Below, one piece after another: positions 62,918 through 64,000 of a stretch of 64,000 nucleotides of DNA. The DNA comes from Mycobacterium kyorinense (GTDB taxonomy: Bacteria > Actinomycetota > Actinomycetes > Mycobacteriales > Mycobacteriaceae), in assembly GCF_002101735.1 (NCBI RefSeq), contig NZ_LQPE01000158.1, positions 25,703-89,702 on the forward strand, given 5' to 3'. The translations under genes and the position numbers were made by a program. A model generated the notes under the pieces. The model saw only the letters and a program-made list of their open reading frames with translations. It was not told the origin of the DNA and made no database searches. The first letter of the stretch is position 1; every line of letters begins with the position of its first letter.

Positions 62918-63762
62918 CCGCCCGCAGGTTTGTCGCGCTTGCGATCACTGCGGTGCTCGCGCTGGCCGGGTGCGGCGATACGCAAAACCACGCGCGCGAG
63001 CTGGTCGTCGGATCTCGTCCCGATGCCGAGTCGGTGCTGCTCGCCGATATCTATGTCGGGGCGCTGCGCTCGTATGGTTTTCCGGCGCACAGCGAGCCCG
63101 CGCCCGACCCACTGAGCAAGCTGGATTCCGGGCAATTCACCGCCGTCCCGGCGTTCACCGGTCAGGTGTTACAGGTGTTCGAGCCGGGCGCCAAGGTGCG
63201 ATCCGACGAGCAGGTCTACCGGGCCATGATCGGTGTGCTGCCCGAAGGGATCGCCGCCGGGGACTACGCGACCGCTGCGGAGGACAAGCCGGCGCTGGCG
63301 GTCACCCAGTCGACGGTCAAAGCGTGGGGCGGCACGGAGCTGAGCCTGCTGCCCCGGCATTGCGACGGCCTGATCGTCGGGGCGATCGCCGGCAGCCAAA
63401 CTCCCACCGCGGTGAGCCGATGCCATCTGCCCGCTGCACGCCAATTCCGCGACGGCGCAACGATGTTCGCGGCGCTGCGGGCCGGTCAGCTTACCGCGGC
63501 GTGGACAACCACGGCTGACCCCGCCGTGCCCGGCGACCTGGCGGTGCTCGCCGACGGGAAGCCGGCGCTGGTACAGGCCGAGAACGTGGTGCCGTTGTAT
63601 CGCCGCAACGAGCTGGCCGACCGGCAGCTGCTGGCGATCAACGAGGTGGCCGGTGTGTTGGACACCGCCGCGCTGGTGGACATGCGCCGGCAGGTGGCCA
63701 AGGGCGCCGACCCGCAGGCGGTGGCCGACGGGTGGCTCGGCGAACACCCGCTGGGCCGTTAG
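62914..63762 (+). CDS. lpqZ: Lipoprotein LpqZ-like osmoprotectant/glycine-betaine binding protein
   Basis: 282 residues from GTG 62914, which overlaps the malic enzyme stop (GTGA). ALAITAVLALAGCGD is a lipoprotein signal with LAGC lipobox. The mature part has the OpuAC fold opening ELVVGSRPDAESVLLADIYVG. It would bind a quaternary amine such as glycine betaine, but no permease or ATPase is nearby and transport has not been shown. Confidence 0.88.
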   Translation: MTARRFVALAITAVLALAGCGDTQNHARELVVGSRPDAESVLLADIYVGALRSYGFPAHSEPAPDPLSKLDSGQFTAVPAFTGQVLQVFEPGAKVRSDEQVYRAMIGVLPEGIAAGDYATAAEDKPALAVTQSTVKAWGGTELSLLPRHCDGLIVGAIAGSQTPTAVSRCHLPAARQFRDGATMFAALRAGQLTAAWTTTADPAVPGDLAVLADGKPALVQAENVVPLYRRNELADRQLLAINEVAGVLDTAALVDMRRQVAKGADPQAVADGWLGEHPLGR

Positions 63763-63788
63763 GCCTGCCGCGAGGTCCCCTTCTTCCG

Positions 63789-63862
63789 CGAGCGTGCGTG
63801 TCCCCGGCCGCCACGCCGGGCTAATTCCCGGGTTCACGCACGCTCGCACCCGGAAGGCGCCG
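63789..63862. repeat. Copy 2 of the CTTCTTCCGCGAGCGTGC repeat, as an inverted repeat
   Basis: CTTCTTCCGCGAGCGTGC with the following GTGTCCCC nearly matches the minus-strand sequence at 27395-27422. Here a facing arm CACGCACGCTCGC (about 63836-63848) followed by CCGGAAG completes a hairpin after lpqZ, suiting a terminator. An IS-related transposase end begins 25 bases further on. Confidence 0.5.
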
Positions 63863-63889
63863 GTCCTAGATGAGTGATTCCTATCCCGG

Positions 63890-64000
63890 TCAGTGGTCGT
63901 AGGCGATCAGTGATCGTTTGGTGGGGGTGTTGATTTTCCAGTTGTGCCAGATCACGGCGGCCAGTGCGAGTAAGCGTTGAGCGATGCGGGCGAAGACACC
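63890..64000 (-). mobile_element. 3' end of an IS982-like transposase, cut by the window edge
   Basis: The minus-strand frame ending at 63890 gives 36 residues with RIAQRLLALAAVIWHN and the terminal SLIAYDH, typical of IS982-family transposases. The rest, including the DDE core and the far inverted repeat, is outside the window. The near inverted repeat cannot be fixed from one end. Confidence 0.7.

Noticed and set aside
1..64000. CRISPR arrays, tRNA or rRNA genes
   Set aside because: No regularly spaced direct repeats and no recognisable tRNA or rRNA sequence were seen.

Overview
The window is a chromosomal segment of a non-tuberculous Mycobacterium. It is GC-rich, uses many GTG starts and overlapping stop/start junctions, and runs for long stretches in the same order as the M. 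tuberculosis blocks Rv1186c-Rv1188, Rv1201c-Rv1213, Rv1216c-Rv1224 and Rv1229c-Rv1244. Gene names below are by recognised similarity and synteny; no database search was possible.

Layout. 1-4.1 kb: a two-gene unit pairing a FAAL-ACP-reductase megasynthase with a ferritin-like PF10118 protein, then a 0.64-kb relatively AT-rich gap and a small ribbon-helix-helix gene. 5-8.1 kb: lipid kinase-like protein, SDR dehydrogenase, DMT transporter. 8.1-12.4 kb: proline catabolism (PucR regulator, rocA/pruA, pruB). 12.4-15.6 kb: MFS transporter, VapBC toxin-antitoxin pair, alpha/beta hydrolase. 15.6-25.9 kb: a coherent nitric oxide/hypoxia island with two Acg-type nitroreductases, a slipin, a Cys-rich membrane protein, a quinol-type NO reductase, an Rv3134c-like USP with devR-devS, a group III truncated haemoglobin and a Cys-containing winged-helix regulator. 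DosR-box-like sites lie in two promoter regions. 25.9-37.1 kb: fadD36, dapD, dapE, AAA protein, LOG, fadD6, folP2, gpgS, DivIVA-like protein, tagA, DUF3117. 37.1-39.6 kb: glycogen/MGLP enzymes glgM and glgC. 39.6-44.3 kb: methyltransferase-like membrane protein, ABC exporter with TetR regulator, O-methyltransferase. 44.4-47.7 kb: sigE-rseA-htrA-tatB envelope-stress cluster. 47.8-53.8 kb: mrp, lytic transglycosylase, DUF1003, MgtE_N/CBS protein, CitE-like lyase, DUF4190 protein. 53.9-59.4 kb: stress protein, trehalose importer lpqY-sugABC and a SUFU-domain protein. 59.5-63.8 kb: corA, mdh, a short malic enzyme and a lipoprotein binding protein. The right edge cuts into an IS982-like transposase.

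How it fits together. The most distinctive part is the NO/hypoxia island, embedded between genes that resemble Rv1192 and Rv1193. It combines the DevS haem sensor and DevR regulator with enzymes that could remove or withstand NO, and the putative DevR sites sit between the divergent NO reductase and USP-devR-devS transcripts. The FAAL-ACP-reductase plus diiron-motif pair at the left edge is the best candidate for an undescribed lipid pathway. Several convergent gene ends carry long near-perfect palindromes, two of which belong to repeat families seen twice in the window.
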